Origin: Aquisphaera insulae
Lineage (GTDB): Bacteria; Planctomycetota; Planctomycetia; Isosphaerales; Isosphaeraceae
Direction: 5' to 3'
Assembly: GCF_011064615.1 (NCBI RefSeq)
Contig: NZ_JAALJH010000045.1
Coordinates: forward strand, 1-64,000
DNA length: 64,000 nucleotides
In this document: positions 36,416-44,623 of the stretch, one piece after another
How positions within the stretch are numbered: the stretch's first letter is position 1
Layout: each line of letters begins with the position of its first letter
Notes under the pieces: model-generated
Told to the model about the DNA's origin: nothing
The model's input: only the letters and a program-made list of their open reading frames with translations
Databases searched by the model: none
Position numbers and translations under genes: made by a program

Positions 36416-36487
36416 AACCGGCCAGAGAATCAGCAGGGTACGACCGCCTCTCCCTCGGTCGTACCTCACCGAGTCAACTGGCCAGTT
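36416..36487 (-). ncRNA. Structured unit 4 of the hairpin array
   Basis: Outer helix 36416-36425 with 36478-36487 (10 positions, one C/A opposition that would be G-U on the minus strand). Inner helix 36436-36446 with 36456-36466 (11 bp including one G-T pair on the plus strand). Loop 36447-36455. A T6 run follows on the minus strand. Confidence 0.5.
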
Positions 36488-36498
36488 GGCTTCTGGCC

Positions 36499-36526
36499 GG
36501 CATCCGGGCCTATCGGGCCCGGTGCC
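36499..36526. other. Hairpin beside the array
   Basis: GGCA, one bulged T, then CCGGGCC pair with GGCCCGG and TGCC around a 5-base loop (11 bp in all). It starts 11 bases from unit 4 and may belong to the same RNA. Confidence 0.5.
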
Positions 36527-36538
36527 ACTGCGTGTGAG

Positions 36539-36582
36539 AAAGGGCGAGCGGGGGGTCGTGCGAGGCATCCCGCTCGCCCTTT
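36539..36582. terminator. Perfect 14 bp hairpin, candidate bidirectional terminator
   Basis: AAAGGGCGAGCGGG (36539-36552) is exactly complementary to 36569-36582, with a 16-base loop. The A3/T3 ends give each strand a short U-run at the base of the stem. It would separate the hairpin array from the gene at 36951. Confidence 0.55.
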
Positions 36583-36950
36583 GGCGGTGAGCCAGTTCAC
36601 CGAGGTGAACCGACCGTCGCCAGTGGGGTGGTTCCTTGTAAGTTGTCAAGTGCGGCGAGGACTTCGATTCGCTAGCTGCTCATCTTGTCGTCCCCTGCGT
36701 CACACGGGATAGGTAAAAAGCAAAGCCAGTGCCAGATCGATTTCAGCCCCCGTCGGACGCCCGAATTCCTCCAAAGCCGGCCCTGTCCTCGGGCCGATCA
36801 TTCAAGAGAACTCAGCACTTACGTCGAGCGGAAAATTCCAGGGAAATCGCCCGCGGCGGCCAGCTCCCGGCCCCTGTCGAGTCCAGGCTCCAGCCCAGGG
36901 CGTGTGTTTCCTAGGCAGGCCCGCTCAAGAATCCAGCAGCTTCCTGTTCC

Positions 36951-38267
36951 GTGATTCCTGTTGCGGATCAAGGTCTGCCAGCCCCCCTGGAAAACCCGCT
37001 CGTGGACGGCATAACGTCTCTCGATTCTCGTCTCTCGAAGGCGCTCGAGGCCTGGACCGACCGAAGCCGATCGTCGCCCCTCGAACGATGGCTGGAGCAG
37101 CAGCTTGACGACGATGGCGGCCCCGGCCGGCTCCCTCTCCCCTCTCTGGCGCCCGTGATCCGTCGGCTGCTCGAGGCCCGCGATCGACGGCCGGGATGGC
37201 CGGGCCGGATCGACGACGGCCTGACGAACCTCGTCCGCATCCTCCTGAGGACCTCCACGATCGACCGAAGGCCCGCCACGGGCGATTCGGCCGGGGCCGA
37301 GAGGGATCTGGTCCAGGATGTCCTCCATCGGTTCGCCCGACTCTTCCCGAAATCCGCGGAGGCTCGGGTCATCGCCTGGTGGGTCCCCGGGGTCGCCTCC
37401 GCACACGTCCCGCCGCCGCTCCCGGCCTGGTCGAGCGAACGCAGGGTGCTCGCCGTCCTCCGGCCGGGCTGGCAGAAGGGCGACGACCTGATCGCGGTCG
37501 ATCACCGCCAGGCCGGGCCGAGCACCCAGTTCGGTCTCGTCGGTGCGGGGGTCTCCTGGCTGGGTCACGACTGGAGCCCCTCGACGGCTTCCGAGGGGAA
37601 AGCGACCGCGGCCCGGCCCACCTGCTGGCAGTCCTCCTCGGCGGCCGACCTGGCCGAGTGGACCTACACGGCCGGCGGACTCCGCCATACGAGGACGGCC
37701 CTCCTCCTCCGGGGCCGTTCCCTGGCCCTGTTCGCCGACCAGGTCGAGGGGATCCGGGCCGCCCAGCCGGATGCGCCTCCCATCGAGTCGACTTGGCAGA
37801 TCCCCGAAGGAATCGTGACCGCGCCCATCCCCGGCTCGCGCGGCCTGCTGCTTCGCCCGACGGGGCCTCGAAAGTCCGCCCAGGTCCTCCCGATCTCGCT
37901 TCCTTCGCTGGATTACCATACCGATCGCGGAGCGTTCTCGATCACTCCCGAGCGGAGGCTCTCCCTATCGGTCGCGCCGGTGGGTCGACGGTGCTGGCTC
38001 CCCCTCCTGGTTTCCTGGGATTCGCAACGGAATCGCAAGCCGTTGAGCTGGCGGGTACTGACGGTCTCTCGGGATTCCAAGGTCTGCGGAAGGGACGTCG
38101 CCTTCGCCGTCCGCGTAAGTTGGGGGCGCGAGGAGACCCTGGTGATCTACCGGAGCCTGGCCGCGCCGGCGTCGCGCGTCTTCCTGGGACATCAGACGAC
38201 GGCCCGGTTCTTCGTCGGCCGATTCACGAGCGACGGGGACGTGGAGCCGATCCTGAGCGTGGACTGA
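36951..38267 (+). CDS. Conserved protein of unknown function
   Basis: About 438 residues, soluble, not assigned to a family. The N-terminal half is helical (LSKALEAWTDRSRSSPLERW, LVQDVLHRFARLFPKSAEAR). The C-terminal half is beta-rich, with TRTALLLRGRSLALFADQVEG, a pattern that recalls the beta-sheet domain of heparinase II/III-type lyases; this is a weak resemblance only. GTG start at 36951 without a clear Shine-Dalgarno, so the start is uncertain. It stands alone downstream of the hairpin array. Confidence 0.7.
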   Translation: MIPVADQGLPAPLENPLVDGITSLDSRLSKALEAWTDRSRSSPLERWLEQQLDDDGGPGRLPLPSLAPVIRRLLEARDRRPGWPGRIDDGLTNLVRILLRTSTIDRRPATGDSAGAERDLVQDVLHRFARLFPKSAEARVIAWWVPGVASAHVPPPLPAWSSERRVLAVLRPGWQKGDDLIAVDHRQAGPSTQFGLVGAGVSWLGHDWSPSTASEGKATAARPTCWQSSSAADLAEWTYTAGGLRHTRTALLLRGRSLALFADQVEGIRAAQPDAPPIESTWQIPEGIVTAPIPGSRGLLLRPTGPRKSAQVLPISLPSLDYHTDRGAFSITPERRLSLSVAPVGRRCWLPLLVSWDSQRNRKPLSWRVLTVSRDSKVCGRDVAFAVRVSWGREETLVIYRSLAAPASRVFLGHQTTARFFVGRFTSDGDVEPILSVD

Positions 38268-38312
38268 CGGGACGATGAGGACGAGGAAGTCCGGGCTCCG
38301 GCTCGCCCGACC

Positions 38313-38519
38313 TCAGTTGATCCGCGGTCTGGTCAAGAGGGAGGTTAGGGAAAGGGCGATGTAGGCGAGCGTGACCAGAACCATCAGGGTCCCGGAGTGG
38401 AAATGCGCCGTCCGGAGGCCGACCGAGGCCTCGCCGGTGCGGATCAGCATGCCCATGACCAACTGGGCCACGACCAGGATCGCGGACAGGACGCCGAGGA
38501 GAATCGTCGCGGCTCTCAT
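38313..38519 (-). CDS. Small two-helix membrane protein
   Basis: A 68-residue protein with two hydrophobic helices (ATILLGVLSAILVVAQLVMGML and TLMVLVTLAYIALSLTSLL, each shown in part) joined by RTGEASVGLRTAHFHSG, a loop with two histidines that recalls cytochrome b561-like or COX-assembly-like small proteins. The function is unknown. GAGAGGA lies about 10 bases before the ATG. It is convergent with the gene ending at 38267. Confidence 0.65.
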   Translation of the reverse strand: MRAATILLGVLSAILVVAQLVMGMLIRTGEASVGLRTAHFHSGTLMVLVTLAYIALSLTSLLTRPRIN

Positions 38520-38676
38520 GAAACGCAGGTCCTCTCACGATGCGGGGAAAGCAACGAAGGGAAGCCCCGTTCATCCGGGGTTGAGTCGCCAGGGGATCGC
38601 CTTGACGGCCGCCCCCGGGCATCATGGAGAATAGTCGATCGTCGTGCCCTCGTCACCTGCCGGCCCCCCAGTCGCC

Positions 38677-39396
38677 ATGCCCGAGCTATCCTCCGAAAAC
38701 GACTCCCGGATCGTCCAGAACCTCGCCCGGGTCCGCTCGCGAATCACGGATGCCGCCCGCAGATCCGGACGCGCCTCGGATTCGATTCGGCTCGTCGCCG
38801 TCACCAAGAAGTCCCCCGTGGAGCACGTCCGCCCCCTGCTTGCGGCCGGCGCCGTGGACCTGGGAGAGAACTACCCCCAGGAGCTCTGGCGGAAGGCCGA
38901 GGCCCTTTCCGGGTCGGCGCCCGCCCCGCGCTGGCACCTGATCGGCCATCTCCAGTCGAACAAGGCCCGGCGGACCATCCCCCTGGTGAACATGGTGCAC
39001 GCCGTCGATTCGCTCCGCCTGCTCCGGGCCCTGGACGAGCTGGCGGCGGACCTGCCGCGGATGCCCGGGATCTGCCTGCAGGTCAATACCTCGGAGGAAG
39101 AGGCCAAGCACGGCTGGTCGCCGACGGCGATCATCGAGGAGGCGGACGCCATCGCCTCCTGCCGCGCCGTGCCGATCGTCGGCCTGATGACGATGGCCGC
39201 CTGGGGGACGGATGCCGAGACGGCCCGGCCGTCATTCGTGCTCCTTCGCCGGACCCGGGACACGCTCCGCGAGCGGACCGGGCTGGAACTTCCGGAGCTC
39301 TCGATGGGCATGTCGGGCGACTTCGAAACGGCCATCGAGGAGGGTGCCACGCTCGTCCGGGTCGGCTCCGCGCTCTTCGAGGGAGTGGAAGCATGA
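38677..39396 (+). CDS. YggS/PROSC-family pyridoxal phosphate homeostasis protein
   Basis: A 239-residue PLP-binding TIM-barrel protein that buffers free pyridoxal phosphate rather than catalysing a reaction. Visible motifs: the PLP lysine in IRLVAVTKKSPVEHV, DLGENYPQELW, WHLIGHLQSNKARRT, QVNTSEEEAKHGW, GLMTMAAW, and the C-terminal phosphate-binding LSMGMSGDFETAIEEG then VRVGSALFEG. A GTG at 38644 would add 11 residues; the ATG at 38677 is preferred. Its stop codon overlaps the start of the DUF167 gene (ATGA), a pairing seen in many bacteria. Confidence 0.93.
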   Translation: MPELSSENDSRIVQNLARVRSRITDAARRSGRASDSIRLVAVTKKSPVEHVRPLLAAGAVDLGENYPQELWRKAEALSGSAPAPRWHLIGHLQSNKARRTIPLVNMVHAVDSLRLLRALDELAADLPRMPGICLQVNTSEEEAKHGWSPTAIIEEADAIASCRAVPIVGLMTMAAWGTDAETARPSFVLLRRTRDTLRERTGLELPELSMGMSGDFETAIEEGATLVRVGSALFEGVEA

Positions 39397-39722
39397 TCGG
39401 CCTGACGCCACACGCAAACGGGACGATCGTCCCCGTCCACGCCCAGCCCGGCGCGAAGCGGAACGCCGTGATCGGCGAGCGGGCCGGGTCCCTCCGCGTC
39501 GCCGTGACCGCCGCGCCGGAGAAGGGGAAGGCGAACGCGGCCATCGGCGAGGTCCTGGCCGAAGCGCTCGGCTGCCGGTCGTCCCAGGTCGGGCTCCTCT
39601 CGGGCGAGACCTCGCGGCAGAAACGCTTCCTGATCGCCGGCATCGACCCCGACGAGGTCCGCCGCCGCCTGGCCCCCCTGCTGCCGAACCCCGAACCGGG
39701 TCCAACTCTCCCCCTGCATTGA
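39393..39722 (+). CDS. DUF167 (YggU-like) protein
   Basis: A 109-residue protein of the DUF167 family, small alpha/beta fold, function unknown. The characteristic stretch is VHAQPGAKRNAVIGERAG, LRVAVTAAPEKGKANAAIGE and VGLLSGETSRQKRFLIAG. It begins in the last four bases of yggS, so the two are translationally coupled. It lies 24 bases before aroA. The Pro-rich C-terminal tail (LLPNPEPGPTLPLH) is outside the domain. Confidence 0.92.
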   Translation: MIGLTPHANGTIVPVHAQPGAKRNAVIGERAGSLRVAVTAAPEKGKANAAIGEVLAEALGCRSSQVGLLSGETSRQKRFLIAGIDPDEVRRRLAPLLPNPEPGPTLPLH

Positions 39723-39746
39723 ACCGACAGAAAGCCGACTCCCACG

Positions 39747-41051
39747 ATGCCCGACTATCCGAGCGAGCTGACGATCGAACCCTGGACCGGCGAGCCCCCG
39801 AAGGCCGCGATCCGCGTCCCCGGATCCAAGAGCCTGACCAACCGCGCCCTCATCGTCGCCGCCATGGCCGAGGGCCCGAGCACCCTTTCCGGGGCGCTCG
39901 ACAGCGACGACACCCGGGTCATGGTGCAGGCCCTCCGCGCGCTCGGCGTGGACGTCCAGCATGGCACGAAGGCCGCGACGATCCGGGTCCTGGGCTGCAA
40001 CGGCCGGCTGCCGGCGCGCGAGGCGACGCTCCACCTCGCCAACTCCGGGACGAGCCTCCGCTTCCTGACCGCGATGGTGGCCACGGGGGTCGGGACCTAC
40101 CACCTGGACGGCTCGCCCCGGATGCGCGAACGGCCCGTCTCGGACCTCATCGAATCGCTGAACGGCCTGGGCGCCCGGGCGAGCAGCGACCTCGGCACGG
40201 GTTGCCCCCCCGTCACGGTGGCGGCCCGCGGGCTGGAAGGGGGCTTCGCCATGGTCCGCGGGGATGTCTCCAGCCAGTTCCTCAGCGGGCTCCTCATGGC
40301 GCTTCCTTACGCCCGCACGCCGACCACGATCGAGATCCAGGGCGAGCTCGTCTCGAAGCCCTACGTGGCGATGACCCTGGCCGTCATGCGCGACTTCGGC
40401 GCGAAGCCGAGCGAGCGGAAATTCCGCCGGTTCGACGTCTATCCGTCGCGTTATCAGGGGCGCGAGTACGCCGTCGAGCCGGACGCCTCCGCCGCCAGCT
40501 ACTTCATGGCCCTCGCCGCGATCACCGGCGGCACGGTGACAATCGAGGGCCTGGGCACGCGGAGCATCCAGGGTGACGTCGCCTTCGCCGACATCCTGGA
40601 GCACATGGGATGCACGGTCGTCCGCGAGCCCGAGCGGATCACGGTCACCGGCGGCCCGCTCCGGGGGGTGGACGTCGACATGAACGCGATCAGCGACACG
40701 GTCATGACCATGGCCGTCGTCGCCCTGTTTGCCCGGGGCTTCACGCGGATCCGGAACGTCGGCCACATTCGCCACAAGGAGACCGACCGCATCGCCGCGA
40801 TCGCCGCCGAGCTCCGCAAGCTCGGCGCGACGGTGGAAGAGCTGCCCGACGGCCTGGTCATCACGCCGCCCGACGCCGGTGCGACCGGCCCGGCGACGAT
40901 CGCCACCTACGACGACCACCGGATGGCCATGTCGTTCGCCCTCGCCGGGCTGAAGGTCCCGGGCGTGACGATCAGGGACCCGGGCTGCGTCGCCAAGACC
41001 TATCCGGGGTTCTGGGAGGACCTGGGGGCGTTGCGGCGGTCATCATCCTGA
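39747..41051 (+). CDS. aroA: 3-phosphoshikimate 1-carboxyvinyltransferase (EPSP synthase)
   Basis: Transfers the enolpyruvyl group from PEP to shikimate 3-phosphate in the shikimate pathway for aromatic amino acids. The 434-residue length is typical. Motifs: IRVPGSKSLTNRALIVAAM (substrate-binding Lys and Arg), LANSGTSLRFLTAMVATG (PEP/glyphosate site; NSGTS here in place of the common NAGTA), SSQFLSGLLMALPYA, and the C-terminal RHKETDRIAAIAAEL and YDDHRMAMSFALAG. Third gene of a yggS-DUF167-aroA operon. Its last 52 bases overlap the end of the convergent gene at 41000-41773. Confidence 0.96.
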   Translation: MPDYPSELTIEPWTGEPPKAAIRVPGSKSLTNRALIVAAMAEGPSTLSGALDSDDTRVMVQALRALGVDVQHGTKAATIRVLGCNGRLPAREATLHLANSGTSLRFLTAMVATGVGTYHLDGSPRMRERPVSDLIESLNGLGARASSDLGTGCPPVTVAARGLEGGFAMVRGDVSSQFLSGLLMALPYARTPTTIEIQGELVSKPYVAMTLAVMRDFGAKPSERKFRRFDVYPSRYQGREYAVEPDASAASYFMALAAITGGTVTIEGLGTRSIQGDVAFADILEHMGCTVVREPERITVTGGPLRGVDVDMNAISDTVMTMAVVALFARGFTRIRNVGHIRHKETDRIAAIAAELRKLGATVEELPDGLVITPPDAGATGPATIATYDDHRMAMSFALAGLKVPGVTIRDPGCVAKTYPGFWEDLGALRRSSS

Positions 41052-41773
41052 GCGGCGGGATTCCTGGCGTGGGACTTGCCCCATCGGAGGGCGACTTCGG
41101 TTACGAGCTGGGCCGTGCGATCGAGGGCGCCGGGGTCGATCGTCGCCGTTTCGCCCTCGAAGTGACCGTCCCCGAGGATCACGGCGGACATGGGGAGAAG
41201 CGTCGTGATCACCCGGTTCCTGCGATGGGGAATCCAGAGGTCTCTTGCGGCCTCGAGGACGAGGTCGCTCCGACGACCGGCGATCAGGATCCCCCGGCCC
41301 ACGCCGGGCGCGAGTACATCCAGGAGAAGGGTCGGCCTGGGGTCCAGTTCGGCATCTGTCATGTCGCGGTCTCCTTCCGGGACGGCCAGGATCAGGTCCA
41401 CGCGACTCGATCGCGAGCCGGGCCACGTCCTGGCCAGCTCCATCAGGAACCCGAGCCCGGCGCACGTCCCGAGATCGCTGCGGTCCGGCGCCTCGATCTC
41501 GCGCCCTTGAATCCAGGCGAGCGCTCGACCGAGGCGCCATCGCCACATCCCCAACCGCGTCGTCACGTGCGGGATCTGCACCACGACCCGAGCCGGAGCC
41601 GATGAGGGACGAGAGGCGACCACGAACCCGCCGGGCCGATTCACGCTCCAGCCAAGGTCACGGAATCCCTCCTCGACAAGCCGCACCAGTTCCTCCTCGC
41701 GGCCGTCGTTTCGTCGCCGGAAGCCACCGAGCCATTCGGCCATCTCGATCACGCGAGCCGCGTCGAATCGCAT
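41000..41773 (-). CDS. Protein of unknown function, degenerate M28-peptidase-like
   Basis: 257 residues. GGAGGGAG lies just before the ATG at 41773, which fixes the start. The layout (EMAEWLGGFRRRNDGREEEL, VEEGFRDLGWSVNRPGG, then IEAPDRSDLGTCAGLGFLME) recalls zinc aminopeptidases of the M28 family, but the zinc ligands are not evident, so it may be a non-catalytic relative. The resemblance is weak and rests on overall pattern only. The 3' end overlaps the end of aroA by 52 bases on the opposite strand. Confidence 0.65.
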   Translation of the reverse strand: MRFDAARVIEMAEWLGGFRRRNDGREEELVRLVEEGFRDLGWSVNRPGGFVVASRPSSAPARVVVQIPHVTTRLGMWRWRLGRALAWIQGREIEAPDRSDLGTCAGLGFLMELARTWPGSRSSRVDLILAVPEGDRDMTDAELDPRPTLLLDVLAPGVGRGILIAGRRSDLVLEAARDLWIPHRRNRVITTLLPMSAVILGDGHFEGETATIDPGALDRTAQLVTEVALRWGKSHARNPAAQDDDRRNAPRSSQNPG

Positions 41774-41931
41774 TCGTCTCCCTCCGCGCCCGGCATGCCG
41801 CCTCCTCTCCAGAACATCGATGACTGGGCGATGTCCACGGACTCGCATTGCGCGGCCGACCTGCTATCGTAAACGGAAGCATGCCGATTCTCCCCCCGAA
41901 CGATCCTACCTCTTCCCCCAGATTCACTCCG

Positions 41932-44586
41932 ATGCGTCTGAACACACTCTTCACGGCGGCTTGCCATGCGTTCCTCCTGGCCCTCCCTTTCCCCGCGGCA
42001 CTCGCCGCCGATCCGCTGACCGTCCGCGTGGACGCGGCCCATGGCGCCCCGCGGATCGTGGTCAACGGCAAGCCCGTGAGGCCCCGGATGTTCTTCGGCA
42101 TCCCCGGCTCGGCGCCGATCGCCGCGGCGGCCGGCCCGCGCGAGGTCGCGTTCGAGTTCCGGGCCCGGGACACGGCCGACACCGCGACCATGCACTTCCG
42201 CTTCGGCTCGAAGCCCGGGACCATCGACCTCGACGACATCCGCGTCGTCGACCTGGCCGACGGCCGCGAGATCCTGCCGCGCCGCGGATTCGAGGACGGC
42301 CCCGGCTCGTTCGCCGCGGACTGGTCGGCCTGGCCTCCCGACGAGAAGAACACCGTGGGCAAGATCGCCGTGACGCCGGGCGCGGGGAAGGACGGATCGG
42401 CGGGCCTGCGGATCGAGCTGACCGCGCCCTCGAAGCCGGGCGACGCCTGGCCCGACTTTCATCTTCATCACCATGCGAACCTGCATTTGAAGCGCGATCA
42501 TCGCTACCGCGCGACGTTCTGGGTCAACGCGCATCAGGCTCGCGACCTGATGGTCGCCTTCTATCGGCCGGGCGAGACCTACGTCCACCTGGGCGGGCCG
42601 GAGGATCCGTTCGCGAAGCAGATCAAGCTCGCGGCGGGCGTGGGCGTCGATTTCGTCAGCTTCCCGTTCGAGGTCCCGTGGCCCCGCCCGGGCCGGCCGG
42701 CGGACTGGTCGGCCGTGGACCTGGCCTGCCGGGAGGTCCTCGACGCCAACCCTCGCGCGCTCCTCCTGCCGCGGATCGGGATGATGCCCCCGGAATGGTG
42801 GCTCGACGAGCATCCGGGCGAACGGATGCAGTGGGAAGACGGTCGCCGGGCCCTGGTCGTGGTCGCCTCGCCGGAGTATCGGCGCGATGCGGCCGAGCGG
42901 CTGCGTGCCCTGGTCGAGCACATCGAGGCCACCTTCGGCGAGCACGTCGCCGGCTATCATCCGTGCGGCCAGAACACGGGTGAGTGGTTCTACGAGGGGA
43001 CCTGGAACCCGGCCCTCTCCGGCTACGCCCCCGCCGACCTCGCCGCCTGGCGACGCTGGTTGACCGGTCGCTACCAAACCGACGCTCGCCTGCGAACCGC
43101 CTGGAATGAGGGCACGGCGAGCCTGAAGGAGGTCCTCGTGCCGTCTCCGGCCCTCCGCCATGCCTCGCCCTCGGGCGTCTTCCGCGACCCGTCGCGCGAG
43201 CAGGCCCTGATCGACTGGGCCGACTTCCAGCAGTATGCGATGAGCGACTGCGTCCGCGACCTCGCCCACGCCGTCCGGGTGGCGTCGAAGGGGAGGAAGC
43301 TCGTCCTCTTCTTCTACGGATACCTGTTCGAGTTCGGCCCGGTGGCGAACGGGTCGGCGGTCTCGGGTCACTACGCCCTCCGGCGGATCCTCGATTCGCC
43401 GGACGTCGACATCCTCTGCTCGCCGATCTCCTACTTCGACCGGGGCCTTGGCCAGAGTGCCCCGGCCATGACGGCGGCGGAGAGCGTGGCCCTGGCCGGC
43501 AAGATGTGGCTCTACGAGGACGACACGCGCACCTACCTCGGGACCGGCGATTTCCCCGGCGCGATCGACGCCGTCTCGACCCTCGAGGACACCAACCGGG
43601 AGTTGCTCCGCAACGTCGGCCAGGAGGCCGTGCGGAACTTCGCCACCTGGTGGATGGACCTGGGCGCCACGGGGTGGTTCAACGACCCCGGCATGTGGCG
43701 TGAGATGGATCGACTGCGGGCCATCGATCAGCCGTTGCTGGACCGCCCCGGCCCGTACCGGCCGGAGGTGGCGGCGGTGATCGACGAGCGGATGATGATC
43801 ATGACCGCGCCGGCCGGCGTGGAGGTCACCCGCCCCGGCCTTTACGAGGTCCGTGCCGCGCTCGGCCGCCTCGGGGCGCCGTACGGCCAGTATCTCCTCG
43901 ACGACGTCCTCGCCGGGCGGGTCCGGGCGAAGCTCTACGTCATCCTCAACGCCTGGCGCCTGAGCGAGGCGGGGCGGCAGGCGCTCGTCAACCAGCTCCG
44001 CGGCGCCGCGGTGATCTGGTGCTATGCCCCCGGCTATTTCGACGGAGCCCGGCCCTCCCTCGGGGCGATGAAGGACCTCACGGGCTTCGACCTGGTGACC
44101 GTCCCGGCCCACGCGAAGTCCGTCCCGACGGACGCCGGCCGGAGGCTTGGCCTCGTCACTGCGTTCGGTCCCGACCGGCCGATCCGACCGCTTTTCGCCG
44201 CGACGGGCCTCGATCACGCTGGGAGCCTGGCAACCTATGCCGACGGTTCCGCGTCGGTCGCCAGGGTGGATTCGCCCGACGGCCCGCGTTACTTCGTCGG
44301 CACGCCCGGCCTGTCCACCGAGATCCTCCGGTTAGCGGCCCGCGCGGCGGGGGTCCACCTCTACACCGAAACCGACTGCAACGTCTACGCCCGGGCGCCG
44401 TTCGTCGTCCTGCACGCCTCGCAGGACGGCCCGATCACCGTCCGGGGGCCGGTCCGTCCCGTCGGCTCGGCTCGCGGCTCGTCCTGGACGTGGACCGATG
44501 CGCTGACCTCGGAACGCCTGGGCGACGGGCCGAGTCTGAAGCTGGAATTGAAGCGCGGGGATACACGGATCCTCCGGCACGAATGA
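41932..44586 (+). CDS. Secreted GH42-like glycoside hydrolase
   Basis: 884 residues. The chosen ATG gives a good signal peptide (AFLLALPFPAALA, cleavage before ADP). An N-terminal beta domain (about 25-220) precedes a TIM barrel with strands like ALLLPRIGMMPPEWWLDEHP, and the candidate acid/base glutamate in YHPCGQNTGEWFYEG; KMWLYEDDTRTYLG holds a candidate nucleophile glutamate. A C-terminal domain has a ThuA/GATase-like look (LYVILNAWRLSEAGRQALV). This fits GH42-type beta-galactosidases and relatives, but the substrate cannot be told. An ATG at 41881 is in frame. It probably degrades a polysaccharide outside the cytoplasm. A bidirectional terminator candidate follows. Confidence 0.8.
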   Translation: MRLNTLFTAACHAFLLALPFPAALAADPLTVRVDAAHGAPRIVVNGKPVRPRMFFGIPGSAPIAAAAGPREVAFEFRARDTADTATMHFRFGSKPGTIDLDDIRVVDLADGREILPRRGFEDGPGSFAADWSAWPPDEKNTVGKIAVTPGAGKDGSAGLRIELTAPSKPGDAWPDFHLHHHANLHLKRDHRYRATFWVNAHQARDLMVAFYRPGETYVHLGGPEDPFAKQIKLAAGVGVDFVSFPFEVPWPRPGRPADWSAVDLACREVLDANPRALLLPRIGMMPPEWWLDEHPGERMQWEDGRRALVVVASPEYRRDAAERLRALVEHIEATFGEHVAGYHPCGQNTGEWFYEGTWNPALSGYAPADLAAWRRWLTGRYQTDARLRTAWNEGTASLKEVLVPSPALRHASPSGVFRDPSREQALIDWADFQQYAMSDCVRDLAHAVRVASKGRKLVLFFYGYLFEFGPVANGSAVSGHYALRRILDSPDVDILCSPISYFDRGLGQSAPAMTAAESVALAGKMWLYEDDTRTYLGTGDFPGAIDAVSTLEDTNRELLRNVGQEAVRNFATWWMDLGATGWFNDPGMWREMDRLRAIDQPLLDRPGPYRPEVAAVIDERMMIMTAPAGVEVTRPGLYEVRAALGRLGAPYGQYLLDDVLAGRVRAKLYVILNAWRLSEAGRQALVNQLRGAAVIWCYAPGYFDGARPSLGAMKDLTGFDLVTVPAHAKSVPTDAGRRLGLVTAFGPDRPIRPLFAATGLDHAGSLATYADGSASVARVDSPDGPRYFVGTPGLSTEILRLAARAAGVHLYTETDCNVYARAPFVVLHASQDGPITVRGPVRPVGSARGSSWTWTDALTSERLGDGPSLKLELKRGDTRILRHE

Positions 44587-44623
44587 GCCCCGTCCAGCAG
44601 GAGCCGGCGCCTCCAACAAACGA

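Larger units (their letters stand above)
36022..36487. repeat. Tandem array of four two-tier hairpin units
   Basis: Four diverged copies of a 70-72 base unit (36022-36093, 36157-36228, 36290-36359, 36416-36487) separated by 56-63 bases of unrelated sequence; loop-to-loop distances are 135, 132 and 127 bases. In each copy an outer helix of the form AACCGGCCAG/CTGGCCGGTT encloses an inner hairpin of the form GTACGGCTG/CAGCCGTAC with the invariant loop CCTCTCCCT. Between copies 1 and 2 three base pairs change on both sides at once, and copy 4 has two such changes relative to copy 1 (one shared with copy 2). This covariation points to selection on RNA (or single-stranded DNA) structure. I do not recognise the family. 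Confidence 0.85.
35941..36950. other. 1 kb intergenic region holding a structured repeat array
   Basis: No credible protein gene. 36022-36487 holds four tandem two-tier hairpin units, listed separately. 36499-36582 holds two more hairpins. 36583-36950 shows nothing firm beyond a small GTTCAC/GTGAAC hairpin near 36595 and is AT-richer than the coding sequence. Confidence 0.7.

Noticed and set aside
36022..36487. CRISPR array
   Set aside because: The units are 70-72 bases, diverged from each other and separated by unequal 56-63 base spacers. CRISPR repeats would be near-identical and shorter, and no cas gene is present.
36022..36487. Integron attC sites
   Set aside because: GTTAGAC after unit 1 fits GTTRRRY, but unit 2 has GTTAGCT, units 3 and 4 differ further, no matching RYYYAAC box was found, there are no cassette genes between units and the helices are symmetric.
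36227..36649. Open frame on the minus strand, and 36261-36590 on plus
   Set aside because: Both run through the hairpin units and spacers, have no ribosome-binding site and no domain-like composition.
36022..38267. Type III toxin-antitoxin (ToxIN-like) locus
   Set aside because: Tandem RNA repeats before a hairpin and a gene recall ToxIN, but the repeats are twice too long and the 438-residue product is not ToxN-like.
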